The notes: generated by a model from the letters alone, not told the origin. A stretch of 64,000 bases of DNA from Neoarius graeffei (GCF_027579695.1 NC_083581.1:60094200-60158199); one strand, 5' to 3'; positions 31,461-42,644 are shown, numbered from the stretch's first letter. Program-made: numbers and translations.

Positions 31461-31700
31461 GGTTGCAACAGGGGTGGCATGGTGGTGTAGCGGTTAGAGC
31501 TGTCGCCTCACAGCAAGAAGGTCCAGGTTCGAGCCCCGTGGCCGGTGAGGGCCTTTCTGTGCGGAGTTTGCATGTTCTCTCCGTGTCCGCGTGGGTTTCC
31601 TCTGGGTGCTCCAGTTTCCCCCACAGTCCAAAGACATGCAGGTTAGGTTAACTGGTGACTCTAAATTGACTGTAGGTGTGAATGGTTGTCTGTGTCTATG

Positions 31701-32389
31701 GCTACGTTTACATTACGTCGAATCAGCGGATCATCAGATTAACGTTCTTAAAACGATTCGCGTTTACACTAAAACCGTTAGCCGTGCACACAGCAACACC
31801 AATACACGGATACGCTCGGCTCCGCAGGCATCCTGCGCTCCAAATCACTCCGCCCTGAACAGCGAGTGCCCTCTGGAGGGTGCGCACTCCGGCCCTGCGC
31901 AGCTCACACAGCGCGCGAGTGAAGTGAACAAGCCACGATTCGGGACTGAGCCGCTGTGTGTGTGATCCCAGCGCATATCACTTACTACTTGCAAGTGGAA
32001 GGATGGCAAGCCTAAAGACAATCATAACTACACAATGGGCAGTATTTGCATCAGTATTTGCAGTATTTTCATACTTTTATACTCTTTAATGAAAGGTGAT
32101 ACAAGGCGGAAGTCCGCGCCGTTTTTCAGCAGTCGGGTCACATGACCAACGCCAGCGAATCAGGAAGGTGGATGTCACAGTGACGTTGTCCAATGAAACG
32201 CCAGCTAGAGCTCAGCACAGCGTATCCGCGTATTTTGAATGTTTACACAGCACCGGAGCTGACACGATCTGGATTGAATACGTGGACGCTGGCGGATTCC
32301 CGTTTCCAGGCGTTTCCAGGCGGTTTAATGTAAACGGACAGTGCATCCGCGAAGAAAACGAGACAGATACGGTCTAGTGTAAACGTAGC
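31701..32389 (+). mobile_element. Element A, copy 2, in a V-SINE
   Basis: The inverted repeats start GCTACGTTTACA at both ends. CTATG is duplicated at 31696-31700 and 32390-32394. Here the small ORF (32003-32089) reads in the same direction as the SINE, the opposite of copies 3 and 4. No transposase is encoded. Confidence 0.85.
32003..32089 (+). CDS. Small ORF conserved in element A, copy 2
   Basis: The 28-codon frame is identical at the protein level to that of copy 1 (MASLKT...FSYFYTL). Function unknown. Confidence 0.3.
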   Translation: MASLKTIITTQWAVFASVFAVFSYFYTL

Positions 32390-32577
32390 CTATGTGTCAG
32401 CCCTGTGATGACCTGGCAACTTGTCCAGGGTGTACCCCGCCTTTTGCCCGTAGTCGGCTGGGATGGGCTCCAGCTTGCCTGCGACCCTGTAGAACAGGAT
32501 AAAGCAGCTAGAGATAATGAGATGAGATGAGATGTTGCAACAGGCCACTACTGACACAAAGAAACAAAGTAAATGGA

Positions 32578-33240
32578 CTATCAGGAATATAAGATAATAA
32601 CACTTAATGTGAATGGGTTACATAATCCAGTGAAAAGGAGCAAAGTTATTGCAAAAATTAAAAGGGAGAATATTCAAGTGGTCTTTTGGCAAGAGACACA
32701 TCTCTAACTCTGAACATGGAAAATTAAAGATGGGGTTTACTAATACTTTTTATTCCTCTCACAAATCTGGGCGTAAGAGGGGAGAGTGGCAATTTTACTG
32801 TCAAACAAGTTACATTTCCAATTAACTGCCCAAATTAAAGACAAGGAGGGTCGCTATATCTTAGTCAAAGGCAAGATTGACCACAAGGAAGTCACTCTGT
32901 TAAACGTATATATGCCTCCAGGGCATGACAGATCATTTATTAAAAAAATATTTGACTTATTAACCGTAGAGTCATCAGGAACTTTAATCTGTGGGGGTGA
33001 TTTGAATATCCAATTGCAACCCAAGCTTGACTCAACAAATATACACAAGAGGAGAAGCCAAAACTCAGTATTCATGCAGAAAATGGTAAGGGAATTTGGT
33101 ATGATAGATATATGGAGGGACCTGCACCCCACAGAAAAACAATTTACCTACTACTCCCCTTGTCACGCAGAATATTCCAGATTGGATTTTTTTTTTTTAT
33201 CTCAGCTGCAGATAGACATAGAATAAATGAATGTAGGCTA
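32578..33240 (+). pseudogene. L1-type apurinic endonuclease fragment
   Basis: The start reads YKIITLNVNGLHNPVKRSKV and VVFWQETH, the N-terminal catalytic segment of L1-type endonucleases. Further on come NVYMPPGHD, LICGGDLNIQLQPKLD and EYSRLDFFF. A stop follows QETH and a poly-T run disturbs the frame near 33190. This enzyme nicks DNA for target-primed reverse transcription in intact elements. Confidence 0.85.
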
Positions 33241-33248
33241 GGTGTTAG

Positions 33249-34220
33249 CATGGGCGCCGCCAGGGGGGGAAAGGTTAGAACAATTCTAGGGGCCCAACAC
33301 TGCCATGGGGCCCTTTAAGGGGCTGATAATATGCTTTTAATGATTTTAATAAGACTTTTGAAATAACAACAATGCAATATTCCATCTGGTAAAATGAGCT
33401 AATTGAACAAGGTTGTCTATTTCTTGAGTTCTTCAACATATTGTCATTTAACCCTCCCCCTTTTGCGAAATGGTACGGTCCAGTTCTGGTAGAAGCGCGA
33501 TGCGTTAAATCTGTGTGCTGATCAGTGCAACGCTACTTGCTGCTGTGTCGCGGTGCAGCAGCCAGCCAGCCAGCAGTGGAGTGCGTACAGTCTATGATCG
33601 CTAAATATGAAGAGTGGCTGTCAAAAACGTAAAGAAAGGCAGCTGAAAGCTGAGAGGGACCGGAGAGGCAGGCAACTGGTTACTCAGTTTTTCCCAAAGA
33701 AAGGTAGCTATCGCTCACATGTGTGTTCAAAATATTAGCGAATGGTAAATGAACAGTATGAACGTGGTTGGATTAGCCTATCAAGAGAACACTTTTACAG
33801 TTTGTACAGTGACATTTTTTCCATTTTAATAACTGAATTGACTTGTGTGATAAACAAGATGAAATATTATGTTATGCTGGTGCTAATAACTAGTGCTAAT
33901 AACCAGTTTCATAACTAATGGGGTGCCCTAAATGTGCACAGATTCAGCCTCAGGGGGACCTCCGCCCTACCAAACCACTGAACCCCCCTTTGGAGAAGGA
34001 AGTAAGCAGCAAATTGCACCAACATTAGTCACGGACCAGTTTTCATCTAGTCCCTGGTAGGTTAATACATAAAATGTAATAACAGAGTCACAAACTCAAG
34101 GTCCATGGGCTATCAAAAGTCAAATAATGACAATAGTGCAATTGTGATGAGGGTGGGCAAAGTTGGGGGGCCCAAAATTCTAATCTTTCATGGGGCCCAA
34201 AATTTCTGGCGGCGCCCCTG
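33249..34220 (+). mobile_element. hAT element with 8-bp target duplication
   Basis: The ends read CATGGGCGCCGCCAG and the complement of CAGGGGCGCCGCCAG. GGTGTTAG is duplicated at 33241-33248 and 34221-34228. Both fit hAT. The interior keeps one exon-like ORF (33607-33703) but no catalytic domain, so it is a deletion derivative. Confidence 0.92.
33607..33703 (+). pseudogene. Remnant first exon of hAT transposase
   Basis: The frame starts MKSGCQKRKERQLKAERDRR and continues to QLVTQFFPKK, then reaches a splice-donor-like AAG/GTAGCT. A basic, lysine-rich start followed by an FFPK motif is common in fish hAT transposases. The rest of the gene is deleted. Confidence 0.6.
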
Positions 34221-34691
34221 GGTGTTAGAGATGTCTCAGATCATTCAGGAGTATATCTCTCTCTGCACCTGAATAATAAAAGGAAGAATACTCTATGGAG
34301 GCTCAATACTAGCTTGTTGAATGATAGAGTTTGTAAGGAATATACACTACCGTTCAAAAGTTTGGGGTCACCCAGACAATTTTGTGTTTTCCATGAAAAG
34401 TCACACTTTTATTTACCACCATAAGTTGTAAAATGAATAGAAAATATAGTCAAGACATTTTTCTGGCTATTTTGAGCATTTAATCGACCCCACAAATATG
34501 ATGCTCCAGAAACTCAATCTGCTCAAAGGAAGGTCAGTTTTATAGCTTCTCTAAAGTGCTAAACTGTTTTCAGCTGTGCTAACATGATTGTACAAGGGTT
34601 TTCTAATCATCCATTAGCCTTCTGAGGCAATGAGCAAACACATTGTACTATTAGAACACTGGAGTGAGAGTTGCTGGAAATGGGCCTCTAT

Positions 34692-35719
34692 AGAGATCTT
34701 GCAGTCACGTGACCGGAAAGTACACAACCGCCATCTTGTCGGTCAAAAACACCGCTGAATACTGCTCGCACTCGTGTACAGAATGGATCAATTTCAACCG
34801 ACAGACTACACGGCTCATTTTTCTAATGAACAGATAACTAGATATATGTCTAAAATAAATGATCTACAGATTTGTGACCCTTATGGCTTACCGGATGGAG
34901 TTTTCACGACCGGATTTTGAACTGTCAGCGGAATACCCAGACGTGTATAATTACCTCATTAACTTTCCCTCGCTGTTCAGTGGTGAAGCACTGCGTGCTT
35001 ATAAATCTCTGGACAGTTATCTTTACAGAAATTCAGGATTTGTCAGCGACTCAGATGTGACATCTTGTAAACAAGAATCCTCATTGGATGGGTAAGTCAC
35101 TTAAGTATTGAGTATAGCACTGACCAGCCGATTATAGAATAGAATAAGGTAATTCCAAATCGTCCGTCTTGTTTACATGGATCTGGCGTTGGAGAGGTAG
35201 AGGCTTGGCAGTGGAGATTTGAGTGGCTGTTTTCTGAGCTTAGTCAACAGGCCGGCTCTGCCTGCAGCCTCGCTTTTGCTTCTGCTCCCGGCACCGCCTC
35301 CTTCGCTTTGCTTCCAATAACAATCCATGGAGACCCCGCTGGTCTCGCTATCTCGTCCGGAATGTTTTTTTTTTCCTCGTCCGGAATGTTGTGCATGCGA
35401 TGGAAATCGCTACAAACCATCATTTTCTGCTGGAAACCAATGTCCAGTAAGTCCATACGGTTGTAGTGGATATTGAAGTCCGGTACAGACGAACAACACG
35501 CAAAAATACACACAAAAAACATAAAAAACGTGCACAGGTAGGGAGAGCTTGTAGCCGCAGCCGTTGTAGTAGAATTGTACATAGTAGGGTTTTCCAGAAG
35601 AAAAGGTAGAAGTAAAAGCAGAAGTAGAACTAGAAGTAGAAGGCGGAATATGGCGTTTGACCGACAAGATGGCGTCTGTCACAATCTGGATCGGCTGTGA
35701 CGTCACATGCAAGTGCTCC
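34692..35719 (+). mobile_element. IS4EU/ISL2EU-like element with AT target duplication
   Basis: Compared with the empty MITE copies, 1,028 bases are inserted, with AT at both ends (34690-34691 and 35720-35721). The ends share CTTGCA followed by CACGTGAC or GTGACGTCAC, and both carry CGCCATCTTGTCGGTCAAA. A 2-bp AT duplication fits IS4EU/ISL2EU. The interior keeps an exon-like frame related to that of the element at 45181-46300. Confidence 0.7.
34783..35091 (+). pseudogene. Remnant exon of IS4EU/ISL2EU-like accessory protein
   Basis: The frame starts MDQFQPTDYTAHFSNEQITR and continues MSKINDLQICDPYGLP. After a shift near 34895 it reads PDFELSAEYPDVYNYLINF and GEALRAYKSLDSYLYRNSGF, then reaches the donor GATG/GTAAGT. 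The pattern DPY...YPDVYNYL...AYKSLDSY matches the exon at 45259-45585 (DPY...FPDISIYL...AWKSMEAYN). The family is probably the SWIM/YqaJ-type protein, by inference. Confidence 0.55.
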
Positions 35720-35927
35720 ATACACCTATGTAGATATTGCACCAAAAACCAGACATTTGCAGCTAGAATAGTCATTTACCACATTAGCAATGTATAGAGT
35801 GTATTTCTGATTAGTTTAAAGTGATCTTCATTGAAAAGAACAGTGCTTTTCTTTCAAAAATAAGGACATTTCAAAGTGACCCCAAACTTTTGAACGGTAG
35901 TGTATAAAAGAAGAATTAAAAGAATAC

Positions 35928-36763
35928 TTGCAAAATAATGATAATGGAACAGTTTCACCAAATGTCCTGTGGGATGCCTGGAAGGCAGTACTTAGGGGTA
36001 AACTCATAGCCTTTGCAGCTCATAGGAAAAAGGAGAAACTTAAACGCTTAGTGGAGCTGCAGTCAAAACTGAAGAACCTGGAAACCCAACACTCGACTCA
36101 AAGAGATCCACAACTATGGGCCCAAATAAAATGTATTAAACAAGAAATAAATCAGATTTATGACGAGGAAAATGAGAAAAAAAAATGAGGTTTACTAAAC
36201 AAAAATATTACGAAACCAGCCCTAAGGCTATGAAGCTTCTGTCTTGGAGACTACGTAAGCAACAAGCAGAAAGAACTGTTTCCAAAATAAGAAACCCAAA
36301 AAACAACAAAGTCTGCCATAAGCTAGAGGAAATTCATCAAGCCTTCGAAGCTTACTATAAGGACTTATATACTCAACCTGATAAAGCTGATGACTCTGTA
36401 ATTGATGAGTTCTTAAAATCACTGGATCTCCCCTCAATAGGAGAACATCAGAATAATGTACTGACAGCTGAGGTAACAACCGCTGAATTGGCTGGCGCTG
36501 TTTCTCGCCTAAAGACCAACAAATCACCAGGGTCAGATGGATTTGTTAGTGAATGGTACAAAACATTTAAACTTGAGTTGATGCCTCTTCTTCTCAGATG
36601 CTTTAACCACACCCTTAAGGAAGGCCAGATGCCCCAATCGTGGAGCGAGGCAGTAATATCAATTATTCCTAAGCAGGGTAAGGATAAGGGGGAATGTAGT
36701 TCTTATAGGCCAATTTCCATTCTGATTATAAGCTATTTGCCTCAATTGTGGCCAAAAGAATAG
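35928..36763 (+). pseudogene. L1/Tx1 ORF2 middle and first RT part
   Basis: The linker (LWDAWKAVLRGKLIAFAAHR) is followed, after a frame change at 36185, by the RT start: [38 protein letters not shown] and SSYRPISIL. Reverse transcription would be its role in an intact element. Confidence 0.85.
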
Positions 36764-37064
36764 AAAACATAGTCACTGAAATGACAGACCCAGACCAAAC
36801 AGGGTTTGTCCGAGAAAGACAAACACAGGACAATATTAAACGAACGCTCCATGTGGTAGACAACGTGATTAAAAGAAACACTAGTGCAACTCTGATTAGT
36901 TTAGACGCAGAGAAAGTGTTTGATTCGGTTGGATGGGGCTTCCTTTACCAAGTGCTGCAACGATTTGGTTTTAATGAAAAATCTGTTCAGTGTATTAGAT
37001 CACTTTACTCAAACCCCACCGCCAGAATTAGAATCAATGGCCACCTAACTCAATCCATCAAATT
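36748..37064 (+). pseudogene. L1/Tx1 RT segment with first catalytic aspartate
   Basis: The frame reads TDPDQTGFVRERQTQDNIKR, then TLISLDAEKVFDSVGWGFLY, which contains the first catalytic aspartate, and ends INGHLTQSIKL at the THAP-element junction. Confidence 0.85.
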
Positions 37065-37399
37065 AGGCCCTGTCCACACGGCAACGGATTCAGGTGAATC
37101 TGATAAAATTGTTTATCGTTTCGGCCTGGCGTCCACACGGCACCGGCGTTTTGGGTGCCCCAAAACGAAATCTTTTGAGAACGGGTTCCAGAGTGGAAAA
37201 ATCTGGCAACGGCGCCGTTGCGAAGTCGTCTGGATGAGTAGAACGGATTTGTTTACGATGACGTCACAACCACATGTGCTTCACGCCGGGTAGAAGTGTA
37301 ACGAACTCGATGCGAGTTGTCAACAAATCCTATAACTTGGTTCATGAAACGCGCTTACAAAATATTTTCACTGTGAATATTTATTGTGTAATGGTGCAA

Positions 37400-37402
<3 letters not shown>

Positions 37403-37438
<36 letters not shown>
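37403..37438 (+). repeat. (AG)n microsatellite
   Basis: Uninterrupted AG repeat inside the THAP element. Confidence 0.95.
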
Positions 37439-37441
<3 letters not shown>

Positions 37442-37678
37442 GCCCTTAGGGCAGAGTCAATCCCCCCAGCAAAAATAGGGGAAAAAAGGAGCGATCTCAC
37501 CTCTTCAGATGTTGGTTTAAGTCCTACAATACATTCCTCAAAAAGGGCATAGAAGAACAAATTAATCCATCAACGTGTAGCATTCAATTTATTCCGGACC
37601 ATTAAAGACGCCGCCTTCCGCGTAGAATCATACGTCATCCTCGCCGCCATATTGGATGGGGCAAAGCGGAGAATAAAG

Positions 37679-37758
37679 ATGCCTCATTCATGTGCTGCGT
37701 TTAACTGTACCAACAAGTTTGCCGTCCAAACGAGATCACATGGGATTACCTTTCACAG
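37679..37758 (+). pseudogene. Remnant first exon with THAP zinc finger start
   Basis: The frame reads MPHSCAAFNCTNKF, then SHGITFHR, and meets the donor CACAG/GTGAGA. The spacing C-x4-C and the ITFHR phrase are the N-terminal half of a THAP finger, a DNA-binding module of transposases and host THAP proteins. The remaining exons are deleted. Confidence 0.7.
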
Positions 37759-38073
37759 GTGAGACTGGAAAAATACTTTTCATTGTATTTGGTCATTATA
37801 ACGTAATTTTACGAACAGATTTTTCTGACTTTGTGGCTAATATGAAGTCTCGCGCATAATAGTTTATGCGCATGCATCTTTACTTCTTCTATTGTTCTGG
37901 TGTCTCCGATGGGACCGTCTTACAGCGCACCTAGAGGTGTGGCATGTGTATTGCATCGTTTTCAGCAAGCGTTGCGTTGCCATATGTACCTGATATTTTA
38001 CTGATCCGTTGCCCATGTGGACGCGATATATATATTTTTAAATCTCGTTGCCGTTGTCGTGTGGATGTAGCCT

Positions 38074-38916
38074 TTGAGAGGTTGTCATCAGGGCAAGCCC
38101 CGCACTCTTTACGCTCTTCAAAGAGCCCTTAGCTCAGGCAATAAGGGAGGACCCTGAGATTTAGGCATTTTAATTGGACATGACGAATACAAGATAAGTT
38201 TATTTGCAGATGACATTTTGCTCACTTTGACTGACTTACAGAGAAGTTCACCCAGATTGATGTCTCTTTTGAGATTGTTTGGCTCATATTCTGGGTATAA
38301 ATTGAATACACATAAGACGCAGATACTTACATATAATTTCACTCCGAATACAGAACTGAAAAGCAGATTTGATTTTAAATGGGATGCCTCTGCTATTAAA
38401 TATCTGGGAGTTTGGATCCCAAAAGACATCTCCAAAATATATAAGACGAATTATGATCCAGTTATTAAGACAATCAAAGCAGATCTAGATAGATGGACTG
38501 TACTGCCTCTAGATATGTCTAATAGAATTGAAACGATAAAAATGAATGTCCTTCCCCAACTTCTGTACTTATTCCAGTCACTTCCGGTAGAGATCCCTCC
38601 TAAGGATTTTAGGGAATGGAATAGAATGAGATCAAGATTTATCTGGAACAGTAAGAAGCCTCGAATTAAATATACAATTTTGCAATTGCCCAAAGATGAG
38701 GGTGGACTTTCCCTACCATGTGTGGAGGATTATTATATTGCCGCACAGCTAAGACCTCTAGTTTGCTGGTGTAATCCAAACTACTCCGCCAAATGGAAAG
38801 ATTTAGAATTAATGCAATCTGAAACACCAGTACAGTCATTATTAGGTATTTGCCAATACCATGATTCCCACCTGGATAAAATAAACTGCTGGACCAAAGC
38901 TGCCCTTAAGGTGTAG
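38074..38916 (+). pseudogene. L1/Tx1 RT second half and thumb
   Basis: After degraded sequence (ERGCHQGKPRTLYALQRALS in one frame) the catalytic box reads YKISLFADDILLTLTD near 38190-38230. The thumb follows (SGYKLNTHKTQILTYNF, IKYLGVWIPKDISKIYKTNY). It is open until the long-TIR element near 39037. Confidence 0.85.
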
Positions 38917-39036
38917 TCAAACATCTGTAAAAAGCTTCAGCTTGAGAAACATGCAAAAATATTGAAATGGGTGGTATATGACTCAGAGTTTCTACCATCA
39001 GGTCTAGATAAGCGTTTCAGGCACTGGTCACACATG

Positions 39037-39595
39037 CCCCTTTTCCACCAAAGCAGTTCCAGGGCTGGTTCGGGGCCAGTGCTTAGTTTGGAACCGGGTT
39101 TTCTGTTTCCACTGACAAAGAATTGGCTCTGGGGCCAGAAAAACCGGTTCCAGGCTAGCACCAACTCTCTGCTGGGCCAGAGGAAAGAACCACTTACGTC
39201 AGCGGGGGCGCGGAGTTGTTAAGACCAACAACAATAACAAGACCGCGAAAGATCGCCATTTTTAAGCGACGAGAAGCAGCAGCTGTACAAACGCGAAGTC
39301 ATCCATTATTATTGTTGTTGTTGCTGCTGCTGCTTCCGTGTTGTTTTTGCTTCGATATTCGCGCCAAGGTTTATGCAAACGTAGCGACGTAACTGACGTA
39401 TACAGCGATGTAATGACGTATACAGCGACGTAACTGACGTATACAGCGACGTAATGGCATGTCTCCTCTTAGCACCACGAGCTATGGAAAAGCAAACTGG
39501 TTCTCAGCTGGCTCGCGAGTTGAACGAGTTGTGAACCAGCACCAGCACTGGCCCCAAACCAGCCCAGCCCTGGAACTGATTTGGTGGAAAAGGGG
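39037..39595. mobile_element. Long-TIR element inserted in the LINE
   Basis: The ends read CCCCTTTTCCACCAAAGCAG and the complement of CCCCTTTTCCACCAAATCAG. Similarity extends over about 50 bp at each end, including GGCCAGTGCT. The interior has repeated ACGTCAGT/GACGTA-like motifs (about 39380-39455) and a GTT/GCT trinucleotide run. No protein is present. The class is undetermined. Confidence 0.75.
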
Positions 39596-40457
39596 TAACA
39601 ATGGTACAACGGCCTACTGCACTATAGCTGATAAGGACGGCCTACAATCTTTTACCCGCATTTCTGAATCATATAGACTGGGGAGAGAGGATATGTTTAG
39701 ATATTTCCAGGTCAGAGACTATTTCAACAAAGAAATCAAGCAAACAAATAGGGATTTAAATTTGAACAGTATATTTATCGACGCATATAAAGCCAAAGAC
39801 AGTAGACATCTGATATCTCAGATTTATAAAAAATTACAAAACTCCAAGAATCATTCTACTCTCCAGATTAAGCAGAAATGGGAAAGGGAGTCCGGCCTGG
39901 AGATATCTGAGGATGACTGGAGAACCGTTTGGGTGTGTCAAGCTAAAGCCACCAACTCTAGGGCCTGGCGAGAATTCTGCTGGAAGAACTTAAGATTTTT
40001 TATCACTCCTAAGTTGAAAGCTAAACAATGGGGTTACCAGGGTCAGAATAAATGCTGGAGACAGTGTGGACAGACCATGGCTGACCACGTCCATATATTC
40101 TGGGCCTGTCCCCTTATCCAGCCACACTGGCAGGATCTTGCAGGAGAAATTCAGTCAATCTTTGGTTTAAAAGTCAACTTTTATTTGTTGTCAACACTGT
40201 ATTTGGGTAAATTCTCAGTTGGACTCAGGGCCCAGGACAAACTTTATAAAGTGCTCTTGGCTGCAAGCAAGAAGGCCATTACAAGGAAATGGCTGCAGTC
40301 AAATTTGCCATCGAGGAATGACTGGATTACTATTGTAGATGAAATACAATGCATGGAAAAACTGGCTTTCGCCTTAAGATTATGGACTGAACTTTACACA
40401 AAGTACTGGGAAAGGTGGACTTCATATTCTTTAAAATGTAACTCATTGTCTGTGTGA
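39596..40457 (+). pseudogene. L1/Tx1 ORF2 C-terminus with zinc knuckle
   Basis: The frame continues the LINE with TTAYCTIADKDGLQSFTRIS and contains NKCWRQCGQTMADHVHIFWA followed by C, the C-terminal cysteine/histidine knuckle of L1-type proteins. It ends at its natural stop (SLKCNSLSV). A short 3' untranslated region with an AATAAAAAG signal runs to about 40640. Confidence 0.85.
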
Positions 40458-40813
40458 ATAATCACTCCATTTTACATCAATGTATGGACTATGTCAGCCC
40501 TGTCAACCTACCTGCTCATTACTATTCTGTCTATTTTTGTTCTTTCTTTGTTCTTTGTTTCCTTGTTGTATTTTATAGTTGGAAAAAGAACTGAAAATTT
40601 AATAAAAAGAAAGTATATATTAAAAGAAATCCACAATACACAAAATCAGGATTTAAAAAAAATCAGTACAATTTTCACTTGATGCTAGCAAATAGATTTT
40701 ACTAAAATTTGTTTTCCCTCATTTTCTCTCGAATTTGGTTTTGGCAATTCCCTCTCACCAGTCAGCTTTTACCCAGCATATGATAGATATCAATCCGTTA
40801 GCATGAAGGCTAA

Positions 40814-41275
40814 GGGCCGGGATATACCTGACACTACGTGACTTGTACGCTTGCGGACGCTATACTGACTATACTCGCGCGTGTATTTTATGTAAATCTG
40901 GAGGATTCCAGCAGGTGGCAGTGCTAGAAATCATCATGGTGAGAAAACAACATCTGGTTTCACGGTGCTGTGAGTTGAAGGAAGAAAGATGTTAAATTTA
41001 AAAATATTTTAATATTAAAAAATGTAAAAGAATTATTAAAAATTAAAGATAAACATTTCTCTTCCTCAAAGAATTCAGCCATGTTGATAACTTCAGACTA
41101 ATAAACAACGATGCTAATGTCGCACACCAAAACATGAACACACTGCCACCCCAATTTTTGCTGGTATTGCAACTCAGGCACGCATCACGTTCATTTCTAA
41201 TGACATGCTCAGAACACGTGTCAAAAGAGCACTGGGAACGCGGAAGCGTTCTGAACGTCAAGTATATTCTGGCCC
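40814..41275. mobile_element. Harbinger-type MITE with TAA duplication
   Basis: The ends read GGGCCGGGATATACCTGAC and the complement of GGGCCAGAATATACTTGAC. TAA lies on both sides (40811-40813 and 41276-41278). The interior has no recognisable protein. Confidence 0.75.
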
Positions 41276-41279
41276 TAAC

Positions 41280-41940
41280 ATGTGCTTCCTTTGTGACACA
41301 TGAAGCCAGCCACTGCATCTTTTCAAACTGCTGCTCATTCTGTACCACAAGGCAGAGTAAGACACTCGAAGGAAAGCGCTATCTGCCTTCTTTTGCACAC
41401 CAAGAGTTCACAGACACTTGATTGTTCATTCGAGTTTACAGACACTTGATTGATTCACTGGGATTGACAGGGTGAGAGAGCATGCCATCCCTCACATCCA
41501 GACAGTCGTGTATGGCTTGAATGCTTTTCTGCTAAGCAACTTACTATTAATGTGCATATCCTGCATTTATGTCTTCATTAAAAAAAAGAAAAGGAGTTTT
41601 GTCCATCGTCATCTAGTCATGATCAGTCACACACATCACAACTCGGTTCTCTAGACGAGAACGCTCAGCTTCAAACACCAGCCTGTGACTCGCCAGTGTT
41701 TCCTTTGGACCGGAATGGACCAGCATTGGGTTTCCGCTCTACAGAAATGAAACACAATACTATACATTACTTTTAAAATAAATTTTAAAAAATATATATG
41801 TGTTTCTCTCTAAACAAAATGTTTGGAGATATTTAAATACTGAACTGGACTGTATTCATGCATCACTAGCCTACTAGCTAAGGGACTGTATGCATCTTGC
41901 ATTTAGAACATTGAAATCTCGAACATTTAACAATTATTCT
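41280..41940. other. Intergenic, nothing recognised
   Basis: A short direct repeat (TTTACAGACACTTGATTG-like) lies near 41405-41455. No gene is seen. Confidence 0.4.
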
Positions 41941-41944
41941 GCAA

Positions 41945-42644
41945 AATCGAGTCGTACATGAGCTGATAGCCGATGAGGTGCGTAGCACCAAGTTGGCTAT
42001 AAGCCATGTACAATGAGATTGAGCGGAATAACTGTTTTATTCTATCCACGTTCACTGGATTTTGAGAAACAGGGCATTTTTATTTTTTGCAAATTCAATA
42101 AATAAAATCTTTGTACAAAACATCTGACAAAATCATTTCTACTTTGAATGTAAACAAACTGGCAAAATGACAATAGCAATTTGTGGAAAATGCTATAATA
42201 ATAATTCTTGAAAAAAAAGATACGCTCTTACCATCAAATACTTTTATTCCATATTTTATTGCTTTTTTGTATTTTTTGGGGGTTTTCTTATTCTTCTTTA
42301 GGGTTGTTTTTTTTTTTTTGGTGGTGGTGGTGGTGGTGGTTGGCAAACTAACTTAAAGGTGCATTACCAACACCGACTGGGATGTAGTGTGGAACAGGAG
42401 ATATTGCAGGGGAAGACACGATATTCTATGAGCTCTTTCTGTTTCTTTTAAATACTTGATCATTTTTGGGGTTTTGTTTTCGAGTAGAGTTTTTATTTTG
42501 TCCTCACTTGGTTCAGCAACACACTCCGACATTTTGTTTTTCTCTACTCAAGGTATACAAGCTGATAGCCTGGTAGCAGAGTAGCCAATCAGAGCGCATG
42601 ATTGCTCATATCCAGTGAATGTGGATAGAATAAATACTTATATA
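41945..42644 (+). mobile_element. Element B, copy 2 (hairpin-ended, uninterrupted)
   Basis: From left to right: a palindrome (arms 41951-41971 and 41995-42011), an inverted repeat with CTATCCACGTTCACTGGAT (about 42040), the body, GTAGCCAATCAGAGCGC, and the other repeat ending AGTGAATGTGGATAGAATAA (42644). On the minus strand at about 42533 a frame starts MSECVAEPSEDKIKTLLENK, matching the similar peptide in copy 1. This uninterrupted copy shows where element A entered copy 1. Confidence 0.65.

Larger units (their letters stand above)
31473..32533 (+). mobile_element. V-SINE split by element A (copy 2)
   Basis: Head and core lie at 31473-31700 and the tail at 32390-32533, both full-length. 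GTTGCAACAGG flanks the SINE at 31462-31472 and 32534-32544. Element A interrupts it immediately before TGTCAGCCCTG. Confidence 0.93.
34345..35902. mobile_element. Tc1-type MITE, copy 1, split by an IS4EU/ISL2EU-like element
   Basis: The ends read CACTACCGTTCAAAAGTTTG and its complement, with TA on both sides (34343-34344 and 35903-35904). Uninterrupted copies of about 527 bp lie at 58656-59182 and 61681-62208 and define the insertion point of the inner element exactly. Confidence 0.92.
37065..38073 (+). mobile_element. THAP-domain DNA element, deletion derivative
   Basis: The ends are imperfect inverted repeats (AGGCCCTGTCCACACGGCAA and the complement of AGGCTACATCCACACGACAA). They interrupt the LINE RT between its catalytic blocks. 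Inside is an exon-like ORF with a THAP-type C2CH start (37679-37758) followed by a splice donor. An AG microsatellite lies at 37403-37438. The right 220 bp recur inverted at 63660-64000. THAP domains occur in P-type, Kolobok and IS4EU-type transposases. The exact superfamily is not settled because no clear target duplication was found. Confidence 0.7.
32560..40640 (+). mobile_element. L1/Tx1-type LINE, split by four DNA elements
   Basis: One LINE can be followed in order through five pieces: 32560-33240 (endonuclease), 34221-34344, 35903-37064 (first RT half), 38074-39036 (second RT half and thumb) and 39596-40640 (C-terminal zinc knuckle and 3' end). The intervening DNA elements are a hAT copy, a Tc1-type MITE (itself holding an IS4EU/ISL2EU-like element), a THAP element and a long-TIR element. 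The coding sequence carries several stops and shifts, so it is dead. Confidence 0.88.

Noticed and set aside
35244..35775. Overlapping minus-strand frames with hydrophobic segments
   Set aside because: They lie in the right arm of the IS4EU/ISL2EU-like element and run opposite to its exon. The hydrophobic runs come from trinucleotide-like repeats.
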